Assembly: GCF_020520425.1 (NCBI RefSeq) | Contig: NC_079492.1 | Span: 141,550,361-141,614,360, forward strand | Length of the DNA stretch: 64,000 nucleotides | DNA from: Spinacia oleracea | Taxonomy: Eukaryota; Streptophyta; Magnoliopsida; Caryophyllales; Amaranthaceae | Reading direction: 5' to 3' | Shown: piece after piece, positions 21,469-32,737 of the stretch | How the letters are laid out: the number at the start of each line of letters is the position of its first letter | How positions within the stretch are numbered: the stretch's first letter is position 1 | Position numbers and translations under genes: made by a program | Notes under the pieces: generated by a model | Database searches by the model: none | What the model saw: only the letters and a program-made list of their open reading frames with translations | Told to the model about the DNA's origin: nothing

Positions 21469-24039
21469 ATGGTAGAGATCAAAGTAAAAAGGCACGAACC
21501 AGCACTAATTGTACCAGAAAACCCAACAAAAAATGAAACACTAGAATTATCAGACATAGATGATCAACAAGGCGTTCGAGTTCAAGGTGCAGTGATCATG
21601 TCTTTCAAAAGGAGGTCAAATTCAATAAAAGGAGAAGACGATCCAGCAAAAGTGATTAAAGAAGCTCTTGCCAAGACACTCCACTATTACTACCCTTTCG
21701 CCGGTAGGGTTAGAGAAACCGGCCATCACCGGAAGTTGGTCGTGGATTGCAACGGCGAAGGAGTGTTGTTTATTGAAGCAGATGCAAATGTCACTCTTAA
21801 CGATATTCAGACTCAAATTATTCCACCATGTCCATTGTTGGATGACCTTCTTTTTGATGTTCCTGGTTCAACTGGGATCATAGATTGCCCTTTATTGTTA
21901 TTTCAGGTACCTACCTAACTTAACTTTATTATGTTCTTCATGCATTTTTATACGCACTATTACCTTATTTTTCCCGTTCATTTTAATATGTTCTTCATGC
22001 ATTTTTGTACGTACTATTCACCTTATTTTTTCAGTTCATGCATGCAGTTAATTAATCTCTATTTGATTTGAGTATTTGACAACACATTTCAATCAGCTAC
22101 TTAAATGATAAGGGTTGAAATTCTAAGTGATCTCGAAATATTATATTTGTTTGGCAAAAAGTTTAAGTAATGTTTAAGATGTTGTAAAATAAATTTATGT
22201 ACGTTGAAATGTTACTTTGAGTATGATTCTTAAGTACTTACCGTTCATAAATATATGTATTTTTTTAATGTAACATACTCCTTCCGTTCCGGAATACTCG
22301 ACCCGGTTTGACCGGCACATAGTTTAAGAAACTTGAATTGACTTATTTAATTTAATAGGTAGTACGTAGTAGTTGATAGTGGGGTATTATTTTAATGTAG
22401 TTAGTGGGAGGTGGGTTAAGAGGTGGGGTTGGGAGAGAATAGGGATTGAATTTTTAATTATTTTTTGTATGGAGTAGGGGGTAGGTGGGTTAATAGGGGT
22501 GGAGTGAGAAATAATATAATATTGTTAGAATATTTCCATTTTTAGAAACATGTCAAGTATTAAGGGACGACCCGATAAGGAAAACAGGTCAAGTATTCCG
22601 GGACGGAGGGAGTACTTGTTACTTTTATATTTTTTTGAAAAAGGTTTAGCTAGTGTCTCAAACCAACTAATTAAAATTGAATTTACAATTGCGCGCAGGT
22701 GACTCGCTTGACGTGTGGTGGTCACATATTAGCAATACGATTCAACCATACGATGTGTGACATGTTAGGGTTCATGCAATTCCTGTACGCTATGGTCGAA
22801 CTCTCAAGAGGTGCACATAAGCCTTCAGTCATGCCTGTTTGGCAAAGGGAGGTTCTATGTGCTAGGGATCCCCCTAAAGTGACTTATACACATCATGAGT
22901 ATGAAAAGGTAAACGATAAACTTTTTTTTTTTATCCTCCAGAGGAGGTACGTGGTCCTAGCTAGATTCTAGACCTGAACAAAAAGCAGCCCGAGCACCAT
23001 GTCGAGCTGGGCCGGACCAGGTCAATATCGGGTCAAATCTTTATCCAGAATCCGCTATTTCTGGCAAAAAATAGTGGGTTAATTTTCGGACCGAGCTAGT
23101 TTTTACTTCCCAAAACCTGCCCACATTTGTTTTTAAAATAGGGTCGGGCCAGAAAACCGGGCCTAACCATCTTCCCCCAAATACACCATTTTTGGTGAGG
23201 TTGGACCAGCGGTCCAAGTTTAAGATAATCAGGTCTACTAGATTGGATCTGAGCACATCTTTTATATCTTGGGCATATCTTTTAATATCTTGTCATACCT
23301 TAACAATAAGTTATATATTCTCAAATAGGGTGGAGATAAAAGTCATGAAGTAATGAACAAGGATGAAAGCAACATTATTGTCCCAGGAGGGTTCTTATTT
23401 GGACCAGAAGAAATCAAAGCAATACGTAATCATCTCCCCTCCCATCTTCAACACTCTTACTCCACCTTCGAGCTACTATGTGCTTGTGTATGGAAATGTC
23501 GTGTGAAAGCCCTACAACCCGACCCGGAGGATACGGTTCAAGTATCTATGACGGTTAGTGTCCGCGAAAACAACATCATTTTGTTGCCTTCTGGCTACTA
23601 TGGAAACTCATTCGTTTCCCCTGCCATAACAACAAAAGCTAAGAATTTGATGATGAGTGAAAACTCATTGTTATATGCCCTAAAATTAGTTAAACAATCA
23701 AGAAATCGAGCAAACGAGGAGTACGTGAGATCGATGATGGATCTTATGGTTATGGAAGGAAGGCCAAAGTATAAGGATCATTTGAGTTGGATGGCTACTA
23801 ATCTGACCCGGAAAGGACTTGAATTTGTTGATTTCGGGTGGGGAAAACCGGTTTATTCTGGAGTTCCTAGGGGAACTTCATTAGTTAGCACTTTTACAAG
23901 GTTTAAGAATGGTAAAGGACAAGATGTTATTGCTGTTGTTTTGTGTTTACCAAATGAGGTTTTGTTAAGGTTTCAAAATGAGTTGGGGAAATTTGTTGGA
24001 GATTTCTCACCATTAATTTCTCCTACATCCAAACTTTGA
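21469..24039 (+). CDS. BAHD acyltransferase (alcohol O-acyltransferase type, 452 aa)
   Basis: The exons are 21469-21906, 22699-22908 and 23329-24039, all phase 0, giving 452 residues, normal for the family. The catalytic motif HXXXD reads HTMCD at 163-167 and the structural motif DFGWG is intact at 384-388. Segments such as [24 protein letters not shown] and [13 protein letters not shown] resemble benzyl-alcohol O-benzoyltransferase and hexenol acetyltransferase enzymes (BAHD clade V). The likely reaction is transfer of an acyl group from acyl-CoA to an alcohol in the cytosol, giving a volatile or defence ester; the exact substrate cannot be read. No signal peptide. Intron 1 carries a MITE, and a fragment of the gene's 3' end recurs at 26126. 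Confidence 0.94.
22278..22612. mobile_element. Stowaway-like MITE in acyltransferase intron 1
   Basis: A 335-bp element has inverted ends CTCCTTCCGTTCCGGAATAC.. and ..GTATTCCGGGACGGAGGGAG and is flanked by TA (22276-22277 and 22613-22614). Confidence 0.8.
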
Positions 24040-24671
24040 TTTTGTACAACCTAAAGTGTATTTGACAAAGATTAATTAATGTTTCCTAGGTAGTAGCTAG
24101 GGCCTAGGGAGGTGGGTGGGTGCCTCGATCGTTACCTCCAACTTCTCTTACTTTATCTACCTAATTACCTAAAGATGCAAAAATAAGGTTTATGTTCTAC
24201 CTCAATCCTACTCTATAGTAAATATCATTTGTATTCTAGACTATGATTTGTTACTTGAAAGAGGGATACATAGGACTCTTTGCACTTATATATAAAGGGT
24301 AAGAGGCAAGAGTTATATTCTTTCTATATAATGAGGGTGGTCCTACTTGTTAGTTACAAATGTATATTTGCTCATTTTATTTTGTATGGTACAATTAAAA
24401 TTAAGATTAATTCATCGAATGTGAATTAGATCAATATCAATTCTTTCATAGTTATTGAGAGTTTATCATGCCAACATGTAATGTACTAATGTTTGTATAT
24501 ATTTACACAAGCATCACGTGTATATAGAACTTAGTATTTATATAAGTTAACATAATGAGTTTCGTGCATAAATTATACTTCATGTTTCTTATTTTTGAAA
24601 TGTATGAGGATAACATTGAATGATACGTGTAATGTGTTGGATTGAAGAAAGAGAGTGTCACGTATAGAAAT

Positions 24672-24835
24672 TAGGGGTGTGTATGGTCCGGTTTGGATGA
24701 GAAATTGGATCAGAACGGACCGGATTAATAGATTCCGGTCCGATCCTCGGTCCTTGAAAATATACAATTCCGGTTTTCCGGTACGGTCCGGTCAAAATTC
24801 GGAATTTTTCGGTCCGGACCGGTGACACGAAACAT
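24672..24835. mobile_element. hAT-like fragment rich in GGTCCGGT
   Basis: It starts TAGGGGTGTGTATGG, a common hAT terminus, and carries a string of CGGTCCGG-type words to about 24828. I could not find the matching right end or a duplication, so it may be truncated. Confidence 0.35.
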
Positions 24836-25563
24836 ATAAATATTTTAGATAGAAAAGCCTAACTTGTAGCACACGTACATACACAAAAAAAAATTCGGAT
24901 ATTTTTTTATATGTCATTGGCCTTTATCCCCTTTAGATTAAGCTTATGATGGGATGATTTATGTCCATACTATTATACTATTACATATAAAAAATGATAT
25001 AAATTTTTTTATAAATACATTGATGATTGATGATTAGAGCTAGTACTACGTACGAAGTATATAAATAATGTAGAAATTCTATATGATGCATCCTCTCCCT
25101 CATTTTTCTCCATTTTTTTTCTTTTATTGTGATATGCATTTGTAAGCACATATCAGATATGCAAAGATATTTCCTCCAAACAGATGTGCTTCTTTTAACT
25201 GAAATCTTAGAGAAGTTGTTAAATCAATTTGCAGTCAGTATCAACTAAGCCGGTCTAATCAATCCAAGTTATATCAGTGTCAGTTTGTAATATGGATCGG
25301 GCATGTAAAAGATAACATATAATATGACATAGATTTTTAGTGGATAAGTTAATAGTGTCTAAATCACGAGGTCAAGATTTGAATCGTGTATAAACTATAT
25401 TTCATTTTCGTATTCTAATTTTTGAAATTTATGTAAATGACATGTGTTGAGTTGAAAAAGGAAAGTGTCACATAGCATGATATAAATCATATAATTTCTT
25501 ATGAACACGTTTTAATAGATTAGTATGGACATATATCATTTTTTATATATAATAGTATAGACT

Positions 25564-25621
25564 GAATACTTTTGTTGTAAAATTGCAACATGGATACTTT
25601 TGTTGTAAAATTGCAACATGA
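25564..25621. repeat. 29-bp tandem duplication
   Basis: The unit GAATACTTTTGTTGTAAAAT.. (29 bp) occurs twice in succession with one mismatch. Confidence 0.8.
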
Positions 25622-25684
25622 ATACTTGGCGATATAAGGAGGTGACTTGCAGTGAGAATTCGAAACATCAAGGCTTAGCTTATA

Positions 25685-25939
25685 CTTCCTCCGTTTCTGA
25701 AAGTTCTTTACGCTTAGGAATATGTGTCTAAAATATGAAAATTTTGACTGTAAATTCTCACTATTATATACATCAAAACTTTACATGTAAGATCTTGTTA
25801 GATTGGTCTTGGTATGTGTTTTCACAATATCAACTTTTTATATTTTTTCCACATACGAAATTGGATATATTAGTAATTAAATATTGCATTGGAGTTCGTG
25901 CAAATAGTAACTGTAAAGAACTTTCTGAAACGGAGGTAG
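25685..25939. mobile_element. Stowaway-like MITE (CCTCCGTTTC family)
   Basis: A 255-bp element has ends CTTCCTCCGTTTCTGAAAG.. and ..CTTTCTGAAACGGAGGTAG, flanked by TA (25683-25684 and 25940-25941). A sister copy is at 34036-34289. Confidence 0.85.
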
Positions 25940-26125
25940 TATGAGTGATCTTTTGAGAATTCAACTCAAAAAATAATAATGTTGCAATTTGCAATGTATT
26001 CCAGTATTCCTCGTTGAATTATAGTATTGGATTTGAACGAAATTCAATTTCATATCTTAGGAAATTGATGATATATTTATGTTTGTAGATTAAATAGATT
26101 AGTGTGTTGCACATGGGAGACAATA

Positions 26126-26744
26126 TGTTATTGCTGTTGTTTGTGTTTACCAAATGAGGTTTTGTTAAGGTTTCAAAATGAGTTGGGAAGAATTCTTTGG
26201 AGATGTCTCACCACTAATTTCTCCTAGATCCAAACTTTGATTTTGTACAGGCTAAAGTGTATTTGATTAAGATTAATGAATGTTTTCTAGGAGCTGAGGT
26301 AGGGATGGGGTAGCCTTGACACCCCATTAGTCCCCCTCAAAATGGAAAAATAAGGTTTTTGGTTCCGCCTCAATCCTAATTTATAAAGAGAAATATATAC
26401 GCAAGACTCTATGCAATATATAAAGGATAAGAGGGCAAAAGTCATATTCTTTCTATATAAAGAAAGTCGTCCTACTTGTTATACTTAATTACAACTTACA
26501 AGTGTATACGTACTTGTTCATATTTATTTTGTGTTGTTTGCAAGGTTCAACTAAAAGTAAGATTAAGACATCGAATGTGAGTTAGATCTATAATTCTTTC
26601 ATAGTTGGAGTTATTCAGAGTTTATCGTGCATGTGTTTATCATACCAACAAGTAATGTACTAATGTCTTGTATATATTTAAGCACTCATATATCCCATGC
26701 ATATAGGAATGGTATTTATATAACCTAAGATAATGAGCTTCGTG
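26126..26744 (+). pseudogene. Duplicated 3' end of the BAHD acyltransferase
   Basis: The sequence follows 23922-24567 closely: the last about 40 codons, the stop region and about 530 bases of 3' flank, with small indels. A lost T in TTTTGTG near 26140 breaks the frame. No upstream acyltransferase sequence accompanies it, so this is a partial segmental duplication in the same orientation, not a second gene. Confidence 0.85.
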
Positions 26745-26793
26745 AGAGAGCCTCGGCTCGTCCCCTAAGCATAGGTATCCATCCACTAATATT

Positions 26794-26904
26794 TTTTATT
26801 TTTTTTTGGTGCGAATGAGCCACAAGGGCGGGGATGGGAATCGATCCCAGAATCACCTGTAATCATGATGAAAGCTCTAACCAACTAAGTTATCCATCAC
26901 TCTC
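26794..26904 (-). repeat. tRNA-derived SINE (TTGGTTAGAGC type)
   Basis: Read on the minus strand, it starts GAGAGTGATGGATAACTTAG, has A-box-like TAGTTGGTTAGAGC and B-box-like GGGATCGATTCCC, and ends GCTCATTCGCACC plus poly(A). The 16-bp duplication TCCATCCACTAATATT flanks it exactly (26778-26793 and 26905-26920). Confidence 0.9.
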
Positions 26905-27569
26905 TCCATCCACTAATATTGTATGATGATGGGTACTTACCATTTTCGGATGACGAGCTACATTAGATTGTTCTTAAACATTTGCCGAATATTTTCTTCC
27001 TTATCAAAAGAAAGGCAAGGGGGCTATGGGCCTATGGGCCTATTGGATAGCTTAGTGATATGGAGCTATGGATATCTTAATATGGATCTTGTATGGATAT
27101 GAGGATATCTCCTTTGCAGATATGCAGCCTAGAAGCTGGAAAGTTGGGCTGGGCTTAAGTTTAAGCAAAATCCTCTTGTAGGACCACCCTAAATTAAAAG
27201 CTGGATCTTGGTGACCGGCAAAATGCAAAAGTTTAGACTTTTTTACTGGAAAAATTATAACTTCTAAATTTGAGATAAGTAATGTTAAAATTTAGTAACC
27301 AAAATTGATTTTGTTAAACTATTGATCAAAGTGATGTTTTGAAACTTTAGAATTAAGAGTTTGAAAGAAAGATTTTTAACAAATTCAAAGTGATATTCTT
27401 TATATTGTCAACAATTATCCATCAACATGATGTACTTGATCTTCAATTATTGGATATGAATTACAACTATGAGGTGTAACATTTCTATTACTTCTAATAT
27501 TTTTGGCGTTTTGTACTTCAATATTGACCGATAATTTAAAACAGAAGTACTCCAAATATGATAGCTAAG

Positions 27570-27690
27570 TTTTTGGTGCGAATGAGCCACATGGGCAATA
27601 TAAATTACAAATGGGGGCAGGGGGATTCGAACCTGAGACCTATCGTACACAGGCCCTCAGTCTTAACCACTGGGCCAAGACATCATTGGT
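27570..27690 (-). repeat. tRNA-derived SINE (GGCCCAGTGGTTAAGAC type)
   Basis: The minus strand reads GTCTTGGCCCAGTGGTTAAG (A box) and then CAGGTTCGAATCCCC (B box), ending GCTCATTCGCACC plus A. The 16-bp target duplication AAATATGATAGCTAAG flanks it (27554-27569 and 27691-27706). Confidence 0.92.
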
Positions 27691-27984
27691 AAATATGATA
27701 GCTAAGTAATACTACGTATATTTCATATAATCTTCATCATTCATACATATCTCCAAGGTTTTTCCGAAATAATTTCTCCGAGTACACATAGAAAAAATCG
27801 GTATCTCAACACAAAATTATATTTGTATATACTAATTAGTAACTATGTCACTCCAAATTAAAGTAAAACAAAACATTCATGTCATGAAAGATTCCCATAG
27901 CAATTGTGTTTCCAAATCAATCTTATGTTATCATTTCACTAGATCATTTTTACCAAAATCTCACTATTTTTTACAATAAATTAA

Positions 27985-29474
27985 CGTTTTTTTCATGAAA
28001 TGCCCCTGAGGTTTCACGAAATGCATCAAATACACCCGCGCGTTTCAAAATACATAATATACCCCTATTTAAACTTATTTGCACCAAATGCCCCTAGAAT
28101 TAACGGAAGTCTAACTCCGTTAACATTAACTCTTAATTAATCTAACTAATCCTAATTAAACCATAATTAAATACCGATTAGTCTAATTAATCCTAATTAA
28201 CACCTAATGAACCTTAATCAACTCTAACTCCCCTCTCTCCTCTAATTCTCCTCTATCCTCTCAATCTCACGCCTTTTTCTGGGTATTAAAATGGTGAACC
28301 CAACCACAATATTTCCTTCTTCAAACCATCTTCATCAAACATCAATTGCTAACTCATATAGATATGTACTTCATGATATATGTTGGTTACTTGAGTAGCT
28401 TGGGACGGTGACGAAATCGGGAGGTTCAGGAGCGAATTTTTTAGGATGTGGCGGCTGAGGGGTGGTTTCAGGCTTTAAGGGCGGAGGGGTGGTTTCAGGC
28501 TTTGAGGGCGGCGGAAGAGGAGAGACAGTGTTGAAAGCGGAGGTGGTGTTGATGGGTGATTGGACCTCCATTGCTGGTGGTGGTTGTATTTGTGCTTGCT
28601 GCTCTCGTGAATGGAAAGTCAAGTTGACAGACATTGATTTGGCTGCCCTTGATTCCAATCGCTGCTATTCTACTCTCCTATTTGCTGCTACTGCTGCTAT
28701 ATATCTCTTCCTGCAGAAGAACTCAACCCCAAGAACGAAAATAAGAAAACAAAATCGAAAAAGAAATTAAAATTTGAAGACGAAATTCATTCTAATCTAT
28801 GAATTGTTTCTGATTCTCTAATCTAATTCTAACTACCCTGCGCTATTCTCTTTCCTAGCTGTTATTCTACCTCGCCCAATACAAATTAGAACTTCGTTCT
28901 AGAATTTGTTCTTCAGCATTTATGTTCTTCTTTTTGGTTCGAGGGAGCAGCTGCGATTAGAGGAGATAGAGAATAGCGCAGCAGGAATTGTTTTATGTTT
29001 TTCAGATTTTGATTTTTGTTGGTTTTCCTATTTTAGATTTTGCAGCTGGGTTCTTCGTGAGTATATAATAGCAGCAACAACAACAACAAAGGGCGAAAAA
29101 CAGCAGAATTTGGGTAAATTAGAGAGAGATTAGAGCCACTAGAATTCCAATTTGTAGTTTAGATTTTCGATTTTAGGTATTAAACTCTCAAATTTTCATT
29201 ATTCTCTTCTTCAACTTTTTGGGTTTTGTTCTTGAATTTTCAGATTTATTGTTCTTCAATTTTGGGCTTCAAATTCAATTGTATTTGTTAGCTAGAGTTA
29301 ATTAGAGGCAATTAGAGGTTAATACTAACGGAGTTAACGGCCGTTAGTCATTAAAGATATTCAAGGGCATTTAGTGCATTTTTTTAAGAAATAGGGGTAT
29401 ATTATGTATTTTGAAACGCGCAGGTGTATTTGGTGCATTTCGTGAAACCTCAGGGGCATATCATGAAAAAACCG
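27985..29474. mobile_element. Mutator-like element, Pack-MULE candidate
   Basis: A 1,490-bp element is flanked by a perfect 9-bp duplication ATAAATTAA (27976-27984 and 29475-29483). Its TIRs of about 150 bp start CGTTTTTTTCATGAAATGCC on the left and CGGTTTTTTCATGATATGCC on the right complement, and both contain ACACC-GCGCGTTTCAAAATACA. There is no transposase. The interior (about 28370-28760) is markedly GC-richer, with a 95-codon minus-strand frame (start MESRAAKSMSVNLTF, then a proline-rich repeat of KPETTPPP type). I do not recognise that sequence; it may be captured gene DNA. Confidence 0.88.
28371..28658 (-). CDS. Proline-rich hypothetical ORF inside the Mutator-like element
   Basis: A 95-residue frame reads MESRAAKSMSVNLTFHSREQ followed by a proline/threonine-rich half with PETTPPPLKPETT repeats. 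There is no known domain, signal peptide or neighbour in an operon-like arrangement. The frame continues upstream through only one stop, so it could be part of a captured exon. It could equally be non-coding; the composition alone is suggestive. Confidence 0.25.
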   Translation of the reverse strand: MESRAAKSMSVNLTFHSREQQAQIQPPPAMEVQSPINTTSAFNTVSPLPPPSKPETTPPPLKPETTPQPPHPKKFAPEPPDFVTVPSYSSNQHIS

Positions 29475-29483
29475 ATAAATTAA

Positions 29484-31640
29484 TTTTAAATTCCATAATC
29501 CTAACTCTTATAAAGCTTCATACTTTGATTACTATTCACCCAATAGTGCATTTACGTGCATGTCCCTCATTTCCTTCTTTGTTTTATGTTGTCTTATTCT
29601 TAACAATAGAGCATTTACGATTTCACCCTTCCATTGTGATACAAAATGTATTATTTTATTTGGGTATAATTTCCTATATATTATACCTTCGAACTATCAA
29701 TTAAAACGCATATGGTTTCTATTTTCTGTTACATGTAAATCCAACATCTAACTTTTTTTTTTTTTTGAGGGGAATCCAACATCTAACTTTAACATATCAT
29801 TTCTAACATTTACCATAAATTATAAGTTCCTAGCTTTTAAGTAACATTTTTACAAAAATAATTTTGTATGCATTGGGAGATCGTGCGATCCAACAACTAG
29901 TTCTATCAAAAGTTTGATGTAAATGTCAACATTTCTATGTTGTTTAGGTCATATAGAAACGACAAATATCTAACTTATTAAATTCAAAGAAATTACATCC
30001 AGCAAAATTTTGGCCATCACCCTTTTGAAATCACATAATTACTTTAATAATTAATTTTCTGTCAAAACTTAAATATATTCCAAGTGAACACAAAAGGACG
30101 TACCACAAAGGACAACGTACTACGAGTAGTACTATTTTTATATTACAATTTTAAAAAGATAAAATTTGATGTTTCCAATTGCTCTTATCGCTATGATAGC
30201 TTATAAGAGAACACGATGATAAGCTATCTAACCACTTGATCATTAAACAATTTTATTACAAAAAATAATTATAGAATAATTTAGATTTTAACCTTAGATT
30301 ATGTCAAATGGCTAAGATTGCAACATGCTATACGACAACTAGCTCATATTGTTATAAGTTTATTTTCAGGTTTATTGACTTGGAAATGTTTATCCATGTT
30401 TTCTCGAGAATGTTTGAACTTTACTTATTTAAACCGGTTAAATTTAATTGACATGATTAAAACTTATTGGATGCGATAAGATCTAATTTATAAGAGATTA
30501 ATAAACTAATTGAACATGATTGGAACTTTGTTTAGACTTAAATGCAACTTATTTGAACTTATTGAAATTGAAACATGTTATTTAATGTGATGAGAACAAT
30601 CTCTTGGACTAGTTCGGTTAAAATAAGTTAAAACATTTAAATTCAACAGTTACTTTCAAACAAACTAAGTTCATACGATTATTCGATTAGCTAGCTCTAG
30701 ATAAGTTAAAATAAGTTAAATATCACACATGTCATTAAATTTCTCTTAGTTGCTTAAATTATGTCTCATTTCATTAGGCTAGGTTCAATGGTTTCTTAGA
30801 GGTTTGTTTCCCCTCTTTTCCTCAACCCTTAGCTTGACATTCACTAATACTAGAACGACATTGACTTGGAGTCAATTATGTACACCTTTAATTTATTTAG
30901 GTACTATAATTTGCGCATGTTTGGAATTGCTTCATGCTTGAGTTCATTGCTATCCATTTGTTACTTACGGAATATGGAGTATTTATACTCCGTATTTCTT
31001 GTGTTTTGTTTAGATGGTTTGACTTTTTGTTCTTTAAGTTTTTGTTAGTTCAAGCTTTCAACTGACATTAAGGTTCGATTATAAGTGTCTTGCTCCCTAG
31101 CTCCTCGTACTTTTCTCAAACTTGAATCAAAGCTTGGGGCGAGTTTATCGATCAGACGCAACTACATACTCCCTTCATCCTTAAAAGATTGTCTCTTTTG
31201 ATTCTTTACGGTCTTCAACGTACACACGACTTAAAACATAAATATATCCAATTTTACGGACGTAAAAATATAAAAAGTTAATATATTAACATTCCAAAAA
31301 TTATAATTATAAATTGATCTATTCCAAACATTATGCTGACTTGGAAAGTTTTGATTGGGTTCAGTTTGCCCACCTGACTTTCTTCAACACTCATAGTCTT
31401 GAATCTTGAACGTAGTTTGAGAATTAAAACTGATTTCCAAACTCACTCAAGTTTTTATACAGTACTCCTTAACACTAGCTAGAGTCTTTATCAAGATTGT
31501 CATCAAGATCGACCAGGGATAAACTCACCATATATTAACCTTGTTGTGAGTTTGTGACATACTTTACCACAAATAATGGCTAAGATATATCAATTGCGCC
31601 ATGTATTATCTATATTTATGTACGAATTAAGTATACAAGT
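29484..31640. other. AT-rich intergenic DNA
   Basis: No gene is seen. A half MITE with CTCCCTTCATCCTTAAAAG starts near 31169 without a clear partner. Otherwise the stretch is unassigned. Confidence 0.5.
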
Positions 31641-31651
31641 TAAGTTTAGTA

Positions 31652-32003
31652 CTCCCTCCTTCTCTTTATGTTCTTTACGTTTGGTATTTTACACAAGTTT
31701 TAAAGAATAATTAATGTGTATTGAGATTCCTCTATTATTTTATTTAAATAAAGCAAATTACGTTTATTTATAATGTTTTTAATTTTATCAAAATTTTGAT
31801 ATTGGAAAAATGAGAAAAATTTAATGACTCAGTGAGAAAGTGTGAGAGATTAAACGATCCAATGAATTCAATTGGTTAAAATAATCATTGAACACAAATT
31901 TTGATAGAATATTAAAGCATTTATGTAATAATATAAAAGGAAATATAAAAAATATTTTGACACATCCAAAAAGGAAAACGTAAAGAACAAAAAGAGACGG
32001 AGG
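31652..32003. mobile_element. Stowaway-like MITE (TTCTTTACG family)
   Basis: It has left end CTCCCTCCTTCTCTTTATG and right end AAAAAGAGACGGAGG, and shares the interior (TTCTTTACGTTTGGTATTT and its complement side) with elements at 1626 and 41006. TA precedes it (31650-31651); the right TA is degraded. Confidence 0.7.
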
Positions 32004-32162
32004 ACAATGCAGTACATAACTAAGCCGGAGAATACTTTCTTCAAGGTAGCATCATAATCTATAGCGTACGATCGAGTTGGTCCTTGTATTTGGCCAAACA
32101 AAAACGACTAAATCAACAATATAATGATAATACGTACATGTAGTAATTAAAGTAGTAATATA

Positions 32163-32400
32163 CTTGCTCCGTTCGTTTTTAGATGACACAATTATTTAGA
32201 CAAATTTGCCAATACATGACTTCAAACATTAATATCTTCAAATATGAATAAGAAAAAAAATTATACAAATTTGATTTAAAAAATATTTATTTTAGACGAA
32301 GCTAATAAGGCTCCACATGACTATGTTTTAGGAAGTCAAAATAACTTGTGTAAATAGTGTCCACAACTCAATTGTGTCATCTAATTAAAAACGGGAGAAG
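32163..32400. mobile_element. Stowaway-like MITE
   Basis: A 238-bp element has imperfect inverted ends (CTTGCTCCGTTCGTTTTTAG and complement of CTAATTAAAAACGGGAGAAG), flanked by TA (32161-32162 and 32401-32402). Confidence 0.7.
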
Positions 32401-32595
32401 TATACCGAAAGGTAGACTATACTAATATACTTAAGGCGTTACAAATATGTATTCTACGCATGTTTAGAATGCTGGAGTTCTGAGCTATCCCTTTGTTATT
32501 GTTATATACGTAGTACATTGCCAAATTGGGAATTTAAGATAATAAATTACTACGTCATAGGGTTCTAATGGTTCTATCAACATTTGGTACGTACA

Positions 32596-32721
32596 ATCAA
32601 TGATGTCTTGGCCCAGTGGTTAAGACTGAGGGCCTGTGTATAATATAGGTCTCAGGTTCGAATCCCCCGTCCCCATTTGTAATATATATTGCTCTTGTAG
32701 CTCATTCGCACCAAAAAAAAA
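32596..32721 (+). repeat. tRNA-derived SINE (GGCCCAGTGGTTAAGAC type)
   Basis: The plus-strand copy has the A box in CTTGGCCCAGTGGTTAAGAC, the B box in AGGTTCGAATCCCC and the tail GCTCATTCGCACCAAAA. The 16-bp target duplication ACATTTGGTACGTACA lies at 32580-32595 and 32722-32737. It is the same family as 27570-27690. Confidence 0.93.
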
Positions 32722-32737
32722 ACATTTGGTACGTACA

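Noticed and set aside
28462-28770. Plus-strand Gly-rich frame inside the Mutator-like element
   Set aside because: It is the complement of the proline-rich stretch; neither strand has proven coding evidence, and the minus frame has the more protein-like start.
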